A DNA stretch of 64,000 nt, taken from Acanthochromis polyacanthus. Taxonomy: Eukaryota; Chordata; Actinopteri; Pomacentridae. The notes beneath the pieces are model-generated. The model made no database searches, was not told the origin of the DNA, and worked only from the letters and a program-made list of their open reading frames with translations. The stretch is from contig NC_067125.1 in the NCBI RefSeq assembly GCF_021347895.1, forward strand, positions 7,334,268-7,398,267, given 5' to 3'. Shown in pieces: positions 26,701-64,000 of the stretch (position 1 is its first letter; each line of letters begins with the position of its first letter). Position numbers and translations under genes: made by a program.

Positions 26701-29700
26701 TGTCGTAAAAACAAGCTTTATGGGGCCGCTCATATAGCTCAACTGGTTAAGTGTGTGTGAACCATGTACAGGGACTGGTCTCTAACGCAGTGACCCGGGA
26801 TCGGTTCCTGCTCATGGCCGTTTCTTGCCTCATTTCACTGTGACTCTTGAAAAAAAGAAACCAAGCTATACGAGGAAAAAAAGTAAAGTTGGCCGTGCAA
26901 AATACATTAGAGCAGTTTTCTTTGAAAAAAAAATCTTCATGAATTTTGTCCAAAAAAACGCCATAGTATAGTATGTCGAACAAAAATGCCATTTTTCAAC
27001 ATGTCGTAAAAACAAGCCATATGATGAAATAATGTAAAGTAGGCCGTGCAAATCACGTTAGAGCAGTTTTCTTTGAAAAAAAATCTTCATGAATTTTGTC
27101 CAAAAAAAACGCCATAGTATAGTATGTCGAACAAAAATGCCATTTTTTCAACATGTCGTAAAAACAAGCTTTATGGGGCCACTCATATAGCTCAACTGGT
27201 TAAGTGTGTGTGAACCATGTACAGGGACTGGTCTCTAACGCAGTGACCCGGGATCGGTTCCTGCTAATGGCCGTTCCTTGCCTCATTTCACTGTGACTCT
27301 TGAAAAAAAGAAACCAAGCCATACGAGGGAAAAAAAGTAAAGTTGGCCGTGCAAAATACATTAGAGCAGTTTTCTTTGAAAAAAAATCTTCATGAATTTT
27401 GTCCAAAAAAACGCCGTAGGATAGTATGTCGAAAAAAATGCCATTTTTTCAACATGTCGTAAAAACAAGCCATATGATGAAATAATGTAAAGTAGGCTGT
27501 GCAAAACACGTTAGAGCAGTTTTCTTTGAAAAAAAAATCTTCATGAATTTTGTCCAAAAAAACGCCGTAGTATAGTATGTCGGAAAAAAATGCCATTTTT
27601 TCAACATGTCGTAAAAACAAGCTATATGGGGCCGCTCATATAGCTCAACTGGTTAAGTGGGTGAACCATGTACAGGGGCTGGTCTCTGACGCAGTGGCCC
27701 GGGATTGATTCCTGCTCACGGCCCTTTGCTGCATGTTTCCTGCCTCTTTTCACTGTGACTTTTGAGAAAAGGCAAAAAAAAAATACTCTAAAAAACATGC
27801 CATATGATGAAATAATGTAAAGTAGGCTCTGAAAAAAAACGCCGTAGTATAGTATGTCGAAAAAAATGCCATTTTTTCAACATGTCATAAAAACACGCCA
27901 TATGATGAAATAATGTAAAGTAGGCCGTGACAACATTTATTTCCAACGTAAATGTGTGATATTCATCCTCTGGAGCTTCTCTTCACGTCGTCTTCCACCT
28001 GGACTGGTTTGGTTGGATGCATGAGCAACAAACGTGAAAAACTGCACTTTGACATCAATGAATGACCCTGAAGTTTAAGCTCTACATAAATGAGACTGAG
28101 TCAGGATCTGCTGCTCAAACAGCAGTTCAAACAAAAGAGGACAGTTCAGATCAGACTTGAGAATGAGCTTATTCTGAACAAACATCTCAGACTTTCTGAG
28201 CTTCAGCACCTCTAGCAAGATATTTGAACAACAAGCAACTCAAGAGATCCAGAAGTTGGAGAGAGTTAGCTTTAGCTGAGCCACAGAACATGTGGAATGC
28301 TAATGCTAACCTAGCAAACATTTCAAACTTTTCTCTGTGAATTCTGAGAAATAATTTCCTGTTTAATGACAGAGCTACACATCTGAACTCAGTCTCATTA
28401 AAACAGACTCTAGTTCAGTGTCATCCATCCATATTAAAGTGCACTTACCCAAAATGTTTGCTGATGAGCTCCAACAAAACCTGTCCAGGTAGAAGGCCAC
28501 TTTGACAAACAGGAAGTGGAAAATTCCAAGCAGATTTATAGAAGGGGAACCGGACTGTACTAAGTGTAGTCAAGTATAGAGGGGTGTTTTGTGGGTTTTT
28601 AAGGCTGATAATGATTATTAGTGAGACATTTGGAAGAGATATTCATTTACAGTAAATGAAAGTATTTAAAATCTTGGAGTTAAACTTAGAAGAACACAAA
28701 CTCTAACAGAAAACTTTGTTGATACGTTTTTGTTTTGTTTACAGATGTTAAGTTAAAGGAGTTTTATTCGTGATGTACAACCAATAAAATCACTCCAGAA
28801 TACAGAGTGACCAAAAGTAGATACAGGTTCAGAGCCAAAGTAGCGCCATTTTTAAATTGATTTATTACCGTAAATCAGTAAAAAATAAAATACTGATAAT
28901 CAGTAAATCAGTCAGCCCACAATTACTACAATTCTACATTGTATGTACATTGTAAGTTCACTTTTAGTTCTGATTATTTATTTTTGTTTTACTAACATCC
29001 ATTTGCTTTTAACCGCCCCACATGTTGTGTTTTTGTAAACTTATTCTTTCAAATAAATACTCGTCTAACCCTCTGGAAACCAGCGTTTGGACTGTCTTTG
29101 TGTTGCTCTTCACCTACTTCAGACAGAAGGGACAGAACAACGTTTTTCAGACGACTTGCTATGCTATGGACGTTTTCTGGACCAAAGGCTACACTATGAC
29201 GTTCTTAGAGTGACATGCTATACTACAGGCTTTTTTAATTGACATATTACTAAGACGTTTTCGTTGTTTTGTTTTTTTGTCAACATATAAGAATTTGAAT
29301 AGTTTTAAAAATTACTATACTTTTACTTGTATAATGAACTATTATTCTCTGGCATTTTTTAGACCACATTTTATACTCTGATGTTTTCTTGAATAACATA
29401 CTATTTTGACAATATACTGCACTCTGACATTTTTTGAACCACATATCATACATGACAATTTTAGGCAACATCCTGTCATTAAGGCAGAACAGTATAAGTA
29501 GGTCAAACTGTTGAAGCACAAGTTTCTTAACCATGGGACCAACGGCAGCAAGCTCTCCTTTGTTTAGGCCACATATGAAATCCAACTAATTGTGTCACCT
29601 AAGATCATTTAACATGCTTCAATGTCAAAAAAATGTAGAGGTGTCCAACTCTTGACCACTACAGTTCTGGAGAAGATGCTGAAGTAGAGTACTGATTATA

Positions 29701-31661
29701 ATATGTAGTCTCATATTGTTTTTAAAACCTGTCTGGTTAAATAGAAGTACTGTAATAGAAGCAAAGTTAGATACACAATAGCAGTATCTTAAACTTACAC
29801 TACCGTTCAAAAGTTTGGGGTCACTTGGAGATATCCTTATTTTTGCAAGAAAATCATTTTTTTCAGTGAAGGTAACATTAAATGAATCAGAAATCCACTC
29901 TAGACATTGATAAGGCGGTAAATGACTTTTCTAGCTGGAAACAGCTGATCTTTAATGGAATATCTCCATAGGGGTACAGAGGAACATTTCCAGCAACCAT
30001 CACTCCTGTGTTCTAATGCTACATTGTGTTAGCTAATGGTGTTGAAAGGCTCATTGATGATTAGAAAACTGTTGTGCAGTTATGTTGGCGCATGAATAAA
30101 AATTGAAATTGACTGGGTGACCCCAAACTTTTGAACAGTAGTGTATACCAATTTCCAGACAGAAATCTTGCATCTTTGAGCCAGTAACAATATTTGATAT
30201 TTTTGTCACTATAAGCTTGTGTTCAGTCTGCTATGCTCTCAGCAGAGGTTAGAAGAGAGGATCAGCAGTCTGCTGGAGAAAGAGCAGACCGACAGTAAAC
30301 TCCCAGAGGTCAGGATGGAATCTGAACAGGTGAGTGTCTTGAAAATCTTAATGAAATTTTACTAGTATTCTTGAGTGGAAAATAGGATTCATGCTGCCCT
30401 GACTTTGTTTTGGTTCAAGGTGAAGCTTCAGTCGTATTTTTTTAAATAAATGATGCTTCTCTTTGAAGCCACTGAAACCTTGAGGCTTGTTAGAAAAAAA
30501 AAAAAGTAACGTAGGGATTTCAGAACAGTCATGAGGAACTCCTGATTTGATGTGTAAGTTTAAGCCTTTAAGTACATCTTTATCTTTATTTATACTAAAT
30601 CCCTGCAGACTTTCAGAGAACTGTTGATCTTTAAAAGCACTGCTGGCTGAATGTTTGTTCCCTTTCATGTGGCCTTTGTAGGAGTGGAAGATATTTTCAG
30701 TTGCTATTGATGTTTTCAGTCAAGGTATCTGAGTCCAAATCTTCAGATAATAATAATCAACGTGAATAACATGTTCTATTGATTTGTGTACAGCAGATGA
30801 ATGTGTGGTTGAGTCGCATGCCAAGTCTGCTTCACTTCAAATGAAGAATTTCAGGGACTTCAGAAGGTTCTCATTCCTTTGGGCTTATTTTAAGAATGAA
30901 AGCTGGATATGATTTTGTCCTTATAGGTTATTTTTTTTATTTATTTGGGATTGCATACATATAGAAAAACCTTAAAAAGAACCCTTTGCAAATGAATGTC
31001 ACTGGAAACACTTTTAAACATTTTTAACAGAATGTATAACTGTCTGTCCTTCTCAATGCAAACATGTGATCACTTGCTGCTCTTACTTAGTAGAAGTAAG
31101 TCACTTGATAAATGTCTCGTTGCTCACATTTGGCACAGAGCTTTTATGCTTTTAAGTTTCATCTGGAAGAATAATCTGCTATAATGTTTGAGAAATATTG
31201 GCCAGTCTATAAAGTCTGTCTCAAGTCATTGATTTAACCTCTAAAAACTCATGAAAGTTACATAATCTGATGTTTTTCTATGAAAGTAAACCCCTTCTGC
31301 CACAAAACTGATAAAATTTAAAATGTAGCAAATCTACAAGAAGTTAACCCCATGCTGTGCACCCACTCTTCTTCTTTCCTTTGTAAAAGCCACCGTGTTT
31401 AGATTTCAGATTGATTTTGACAGGTTTAACAGATAATCTTGCATGAAACATCCACCTGGTTTACACAGCTTGTTGATGCTGCACTGTGCAATGAGTCCTG
31501 TTGGTTCCTGCTGGGTTTTACAGGTTCTAAGCAAACGGGAGGCAGAGCTGGAGAGGTGGACTTCTACCATCCAACGCTGGGAGGCCAAGAGAGAGCTGGC
31601 TCAGATCGCTGGAGGGTACAAACCTGTGAGGACACAGCTGATAACACAACCACGCCGATAA
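5621..31661 (+). CDS. Coiled-coil protein gene, C-terminal part (possibly CCDC150-like)
   Basis: Exons in order: 5621-5798, [5940-5992 candidate], 6091-6183, 6641-6709, 8715-about 8930, 9319-9405, 10985-11133, 11248-11374, 11874-12065, 30243-30329, 31524-31661 (stop TAA). Translations are rich in Glu, Lys, Gln and Leu with heptad spacing throughout (e.g. LLEQTVERLCEELSTVREAE, VSELERLVSKQKACIREW) and no catalytic motif, so a long coiled coil is the supported call. The C-terminus ends WEAKRELAQIAGGYKPV then a short basic tail. The family is uncertain: CCDC150 is my best guess from memory, with other centrosomal or ciliary coiled-coil proteins possible. The first exon(s) were not found. The exons at 5940 and 8715 show frame problems, so partial pseudogenisation or assembly error is possible. 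Intron 12066-30242 contains the satellite array. Confidence 0.7.
5940..5992 (+). pseudogene. Candidate coiled-coil exon with a one-base frame break
   Basis: Between CTAAG and GTAGGA lie 53 bases. They read LEAERSDLE, then after a slip of one base DTQLREAR, both coil-like. Neighbouring exons are phase 0 on both sides, so 54 bases would be needed; as written the exon hits TGA. Either a base is missing near 5967 or this exon is skipped or dead. Confidence 0.45.
6091..6183 (+). CDS. Coiled-coil gene exon
   Basis: Thirty-one codons from REVGSLSSDLQSQQDENERL to ALEQQH, phase 0 to 0, acceptor TTGGCAG, donor GTAAGA. Confidence 0.72.
6641..6709 (+). CDS. Coiled-coil gene exon
   Basis: Twenty-three codons, HVDHTLKDLSDQNKLTYENR then KHK, phase 0 to 0, acceptor ATGCAG, donor GTACAG. 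Confidence 0.62.
6876..6935 (+). mobile_element. SINE 3' tail (conserved fish tail module)
   Basis: GTCGCTTTGGACAAAAGCGT followed by CTGCTAAATGA and short ATTGTAGA repeats is the conserved 3' tail shared by several vertebrate SINE families (HE1/V-SINE/DeuSINE type). The 5' tRNA-like head was not found. Confidence 0.7.
8035..8525 (+). mobile_element. Dispersed non-autonomous fish repeat
   Basis: It runs from ACTAGGCGTAAACTAACCGT with GACGTCACCCGTTGG through CCATTTTGGATTTTTTGGAG to TTTATATACAGTCTATGG. I recognise this as a repeat scattered in fish genomes. A diverged relative is at about 42040-42240 inside ecel1. Superfamily not assigned. Confidence 0.6.
8715..8930 (+). CDS. Coiled-coil gene exon, 3' boundary unclear
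   Basis: After a TGCTGCAG acceptor the frame reads ISKLLGICGPAEGAV and later SELKRAMKTLHVKMRNLKIN, then meets TGA at 8932 before the first decent donor (GTAAAT at 8937). One additional base before 8923 would restore an open frame to that donor (NQ.EYLK), so an indel is suspected. A weak donor at 8921 or an internal one at 8857 are alternatives. Confidence 0.5.
9319..9405 (+). CDS. Coiled-coil gene exon
   Basis: Twenty-nine codons AQREIRKHQAQVEKLQELLT to KNNRA, phase 0 to 0, acceptor GTGCAG, donor GTAAGG. Confidence 0.72.
10325..10710. mobile_element. Dispersed fish repeat with the TAAGCTAAGCTAACC motif
   Basis: Motifs AAGATTAGTACCGCTCTCAT and CATGCTAAGCTAAGCTAACC are hallmarks of a common, poorly classified fish interspersed repeat. 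No coding capacity. Confidence 0.55.
10985..11133 (+). CDS. Coiled-coil gene exon
   Basis: Forty-nine codons plus AG, from LESLQKAFVTARGDNKKLAH to HHPTIML. Acceptor TCCTCCAG, donor GTACAG; the split Arg codon AG|A joins the next exon. Confidence 0.78.
11248..11374 (+). CDS. Coiled-coil gene exon
   Basis: A completes Arg, then 42 codons DDELRDAQTKISHLSTDLNA to LHREISE. Acceptor TATTGCAG, donor GTACCA. Confidence 0.78.
11874..12065 (+). CDS. Coiled-coil gene exon
   Basis: Sixty-four codons beginning LKKTVKDSSTKSSEPSKTNE, with a coil RVSELERLVSKQKACIREW, phase 0 to 0, acceptor TTGTTCAG, donor GTAGTG. This is the last exon before the satellite-bearing intron. Confidence 0.8.
12066..12670. other. 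Left flank of the satellite array
   Basis: Bases about 12288-12365 resemble 29025-29110 on the far side of the array in direct orientation (see findings). The segment 12570-12650 is a G/C-richer patch (CAAACCGCCCCCTACACACT) that looks like a transposon terminus but was not classified. Confidence 0.45.
13585..13740 (+). mobile_element. Representative SINE copy with canonical Pol III boxes
   Basis: A box TAGCTCAACTGG at 13601-13612 and B box GGTTCAATTCC at 13662-13672, matching TRGYNNANNNGG and GGTTCRANNCC. GGTTAAGTGTGTGAACCATG between them and (in other copies) TTTGCTGCATGTTTCCTGCC downstream match a tRNA-derived SINE type I know from spiny-rayed fish. The body ends near GTGACTYYTG (TTTT in many copies, a possible Pol III stop) and an A-rich tail. 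Confidence 0.75.
16080..20200. repeat. Higher-order unit, copy 1 (about 4.11 kb)
   Basis: Unit by unit this matches 20200-24430 at an offset of 4111-4115 bp. Shared private variants include TTCATCAATTTTG (16102 / 20217) and CACCCGAGTATAG (17168 / 21280). It is a recent tandem duplication within the satellite. Confidence 0.8.
20200..24430. repeat. Higher-order unit, copy 2 (about 4.2 kb)
   Basis: Second copy of the 4.11-kb block. After about 23460 the offset rises from 4112 to 4264, because one extra ~150-bp monomer (CACCCGAGTATGG variant) is present here and absent from copy 1. Confidence 0.8.
27931..29020. other. Right flank of the satellite array
   Basis: Unique-looking intronic sequence with no exon. 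TAGTCAAGTATAGAGGGGTG near 28568 is a weak inverted counterpart of the CAAACCGCCCCCTACACACT patch at about 12582, hinting at a larger element around the array. Confidence 0.35.
29021..29480. repeat. Decayed repeat related to the satellite
   Basis: After the direct repeat copy (29025-29110) come degenerate units such as GACATGCTATACTACAGGC and GCTATGCTATGGACGTTTTC. These match the reverse complement of the satellite segment CGCCATAGTATAGTATGTCG, so an older, diverged tract of the same family borders the array. Confidence 0.55.
29798..30143. mobile_element. Tc1/mariner-type MITE (copy 1)
   Basis: Inverted ends CACTACCGTTCAAAAGTTTG and its complement at 30115-30143, flanked by TA. Total length 346 bp, no coding capacity. 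A second, interrupted copy in opposite orientation is at 49711-50876. It ends 100 bp before exon 30243. Confidence 0.85.
30243..30329 (+). CDS. Coiled-coil gene penultimate exon
   Basis: Twenty-nine codons QRLEERISSLLEKEQTDSKL to MESEQ, phase 0 to 0, donor GTGAGT. The acceptor is a tandem CAGCAG, so splicing may start at 30243 (with Gln) or 30246 (without). Confidence 0.8.
31524..31661 (+). CDS. Coiled-coil gene last exon
   Basis: Acceptor TTTTACAG, then 45 codons VLSKREAELERWTSTIQRWE to a basic end and TAA at 31659-31661. ATTAAA at 31740-31745 is a likely poly(A) signal. Confidence 0.83.
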   Translation, partial: VLSKREAELERWTSTIQRWEAKRELAQIAGGYKPVRTQLITQPRR

Positions 31662-31727
31662 TGACCAGAAGTTTCTGAACACACACACACACACCTGATC
31701 ACAGACAGCGTGACAGTGATCCTTTGT

Positions 31728-31733
31728 ATTTAT
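31728..31733 (-). promoter_or_regulatory. Possible ecel1 poly(A) signal
   Basis: TTTATT on the plus strand is AATAAA on the minus strand, about 1.4 kb past the ecel1 stop. It nearly coincides with the opposing ATTAAA. Assignment is inferred from position only. Confidence 0.35.
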
Positions 31734-31739
31734 TCAAAC

Positions 31740-31745
31740 ATTAAA
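31740..31745 (+). promoter_or_regulatory. Poly(A) signal of the coiled-coil gene
   Basis: ATTAAA lies 79 nt after the stop codon. It is the closest hexamer downstream of the last exon. Confidence 0.5.
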
Positions 31746-33129
31746 CAGCGACCAACAGAGAGGAAGAGATAGCAGCCACATGTGAACTAGCAGCTGTAGA
31801 GTCAGACATGTGTGTGTGTGATATCCTCCACATTTATCGATCAGAATTTAATGTCAGTCAAGATGGAAACATGCACTCTCTCCAAAACAAACTGTACAAC
31901 CTAAACGTCTGATATACTTCTCCTCTGTACAAAGACTCTCATTTTTTGTACCAACAGATTCTTTATACAAAAGTATTTTTGAAATAACACTGTGTACAAA
32001 TGTATGATTCTCCATCTATGCACTTTAATATGTACAGAGTGTTGCTTTGTGGTATTTGGTGAGTTAACTGTGAATACTGATTCTGGGTGTTCTAAGATCA
32101 TTCAGAGTTCATCAGGAAGTACTGATATGTGAATAATCCACACGTTCTGCAGTTTCTAATCAAAAGGACTCTCCCATCAGCTTGTCCATTAGGGTCTGAA
32201 TTCCAGTAAGGAAAATCAATTCTGGCTTCTCTTTTTTTTGCCATCTTTGATTGACAAACCATCCTTAGTGTTTGTATTGTCGGCTGAACGTAGATAGAGA
32301 CACAAAGATGCTCCACTTGGCGCTGCACTGTGCTACAAATCCTGAGAAAACATCCACCATGAGTCAAGCTTTTCCTCTTTTTTTTCCCCCTGTTTTTAAA
32401 GTTGACAAATCTTAAAAACCGTACAAACATTCACAGTGACAAGAAACCAGTGCAGGCAAACAATACAACAGTCATGACAGCTCAACATTGACCATTGCTC
32501 TCTGCAGCCACAAGAGGGCAGCATTGTACAAATCAAAGTCCAATTCCAAAGTGAGACTCAAACGCTAATGTTTTGGCAGGCACGAGGATGCTACTGATCC
32601 CACTTCATTTTAAATTGGTCCGTGTCCAGTTTACATTATGGACTGAAATCACTTCTGTTGCCAGTCTGTACTCTTCACATATGCTGGAGTTTTAATAGAT
32701 GACGCTGCGAAGGAGAGAAACAAGTGAGCAAACATGTTGCATGTAATGTCCTAAAAAAAACCCAAATAGCTCATGAATCCTGGGCGTAATGTATGTGAAA
32801 TATCTGCTAAATACAAAAATAGATGATCTGAAAATAAATTTAAACATAGAAAAATATATATAATCAAATTATATATGTACACAATCAATAGCCATGTGAG
32901 CCATGCTTAGTTTGATTAGTACAGACAGTTATCAGACAATGTAGAAAGTTAAGAAATAAAACGAGAATGAAAAGATACATTTCCTTTGTGTGTCTTTCAT
33001 AGGCATAGATGGGATTTATGCAGTCTGTATCATCCTGTTAGCTCTGGTAAATATGGGATGTAGGAGAGGTGGGCGGGGAGAGCGGCGGTTTTAAAGACGA
33101 AGTTTATCCCAACAGGCTGGACGGGGAGG
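31746..33129 (-). other. Probable ecel1 3' untranslated region
   Basis: No coding exon was recognised between the two stops. The sequence is A/T-rich and free of recognisable dispersed repeats, as a long 3' UTR would be. Its extent is inferred. Confidence 0.45.
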
Positions 33130-63777
<30,648 letters not shown>

Positions 63778-64000
63778 CTAGGACAGAGGAAACATGAGCG
63801 AACCAGTTAAAAACAGGCTCTGAAGAATAGTTTCCTACAGAACACGTGAGTCCAATTATAAGTTAAAGTACTAGCAAATGTTTGAAACCAAAGAACCCTT
63901 GAAAGCGAAGCTTCAGTTGGATGGGCTCAACAGTATGGACAGACGACAAAATATTCCCACTAACACCAGGTAATTTAACTCAAGTATAGCATATGGTCTG
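63778..64000 (-). other. ecel1 intron at the window edge
   Basis: Upstream intron of the first ecel1 exon in the window; earlier exons are outside. Nothing else seen. Confidence 0.6.

Larger units (their letters stand above)
12671..27930. repeat. Satellite array: ~150-bp monomers, many carrying a co-amplified tRNA-derived SINE
   Basis: Head-to-tail units of about 148-151 bp (e.g. CGCCATAG at 15823, 15971, 16122, 16272) share GTATAGTATGTCG, an A run, GCCATTTTTTCAACATGTCG, CATATGATGAAATAATGTAA, GTTAGAGCAGTTTTCTTTGA and TTCATGAATTTTGTCC. In 27 units the monomer is interrupted at CAAGC(C/T)ATATG by a ~170-bp tRNA-like SINE, giving composite units of about 300 bp or more. Plain and composite units alternate irregularly. 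The array lies in an intron on the host sense strand. Minus-strand open frames through it arise because 150 is divisible by three and are not genes. Confidence 0.93.

Noticed and set aside
12836..27620. Dozens of 60-110-residue open frames across the satellite (e.g. repeated HHMACFYDML or ARIAQLVKCVNHVQG peptides)
   Set aside because: They recur with the ~150-bp unit, which is a multiple of three, and are translations of the repeat and SINE on either strand. No splice context, no domain, frames broken between units.
12850..27760. Cluster of 27 tRNA genes
   Set aside because: A and B boxes are present, but no cloverleaf with a proper acceptor stem or anticodon arm could be drawn, the spacing is long and an A-rich tail follows. 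This is a SINE.
12671..27930. CRISPR-like array
   Set aside because: Regular repeats, but no unique spacers, far too long units, and a eukaryotic intron context.

Overview
The window is nuclear DNA from a vertebrate, almost certainly a spiny-rayed teleost fish. The signs are short protein-coding exons in long introns with GT..AG junctions, many fish-type dispersed repeats (Tc1/mariner and hAT elements, tRNA-derived SINEs with (ATGG)n tails, long CA and CCAT tracts), and proteins that read as fish orthologues of vertebrate genes. No bacterial or viral genes were seen. Exons were assembled by eye from splice sites, reading phase and family recognition. No alignment or database search was possible.

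Layout. (1) 1-3623, minus strand: the first four coding exons of an xaf1-like TRAF-type zinc-finger gene, running off the left edge. A textbook interferon-stimulated response element lies 89 nt upstream of its ATG. (2) 5621-31661, plus strand: the 3' part of a coiled-coil protein gene (nine clean exons plus one candidate; possibly CCDC150-like, unproven). Its 18-kb penultimate intron holds the most striking structure here, a ~15.3-kb satellite array (about 12671-27930) of ~150-bp A/T-tract monomers. Twenty-seven of the units carry the same tRNA-derived SINE with Pol III A/B boxes, always at the same point of the monomer. (3) 33130-63777, minus strand: the last twelve coding exons of ecel1 (endothelin-converting-enzyme-like 1, M13 metalloprotease family), including the HELTH and GENIAD zinc-binding exons and the C-terminal CSVW. 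The coiled-coil gene and ecel1 converge tail to tail, with opposed poly(A) hexamers near 31.73 kb.

The ecel1 introns are rich in mobile DNA: an apparently intact Tc1-like transposon with a 350-aa DD34E transposase and ~200-bp near-identical terminal repeats (34822-36460); a Tc1/mariner-type MITE (39988-40530); a MITE with a hAT element nested in it, 8-bp target duplication intact (49711-50876); an unclassified element with 18-bp perfect inverted ends and a 9-bp target duplication carrying a RecQ-like helicase fragment (53957-54875); SINEs, LINE scraps and a 600-bp CCAT/CCGT minisatellite.

Two exons in two different genes (ecel1 51996-52053 and the coiled-coil candidate 5940-5992) are each exactly one base short of the length their neighbours demand, and a third (8715-8930) fails to close properly. 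This suggests residual indel errors in the assembly, or real lesions. The three host genes have no evident shared pathway; their adjacency is simply local gene order.
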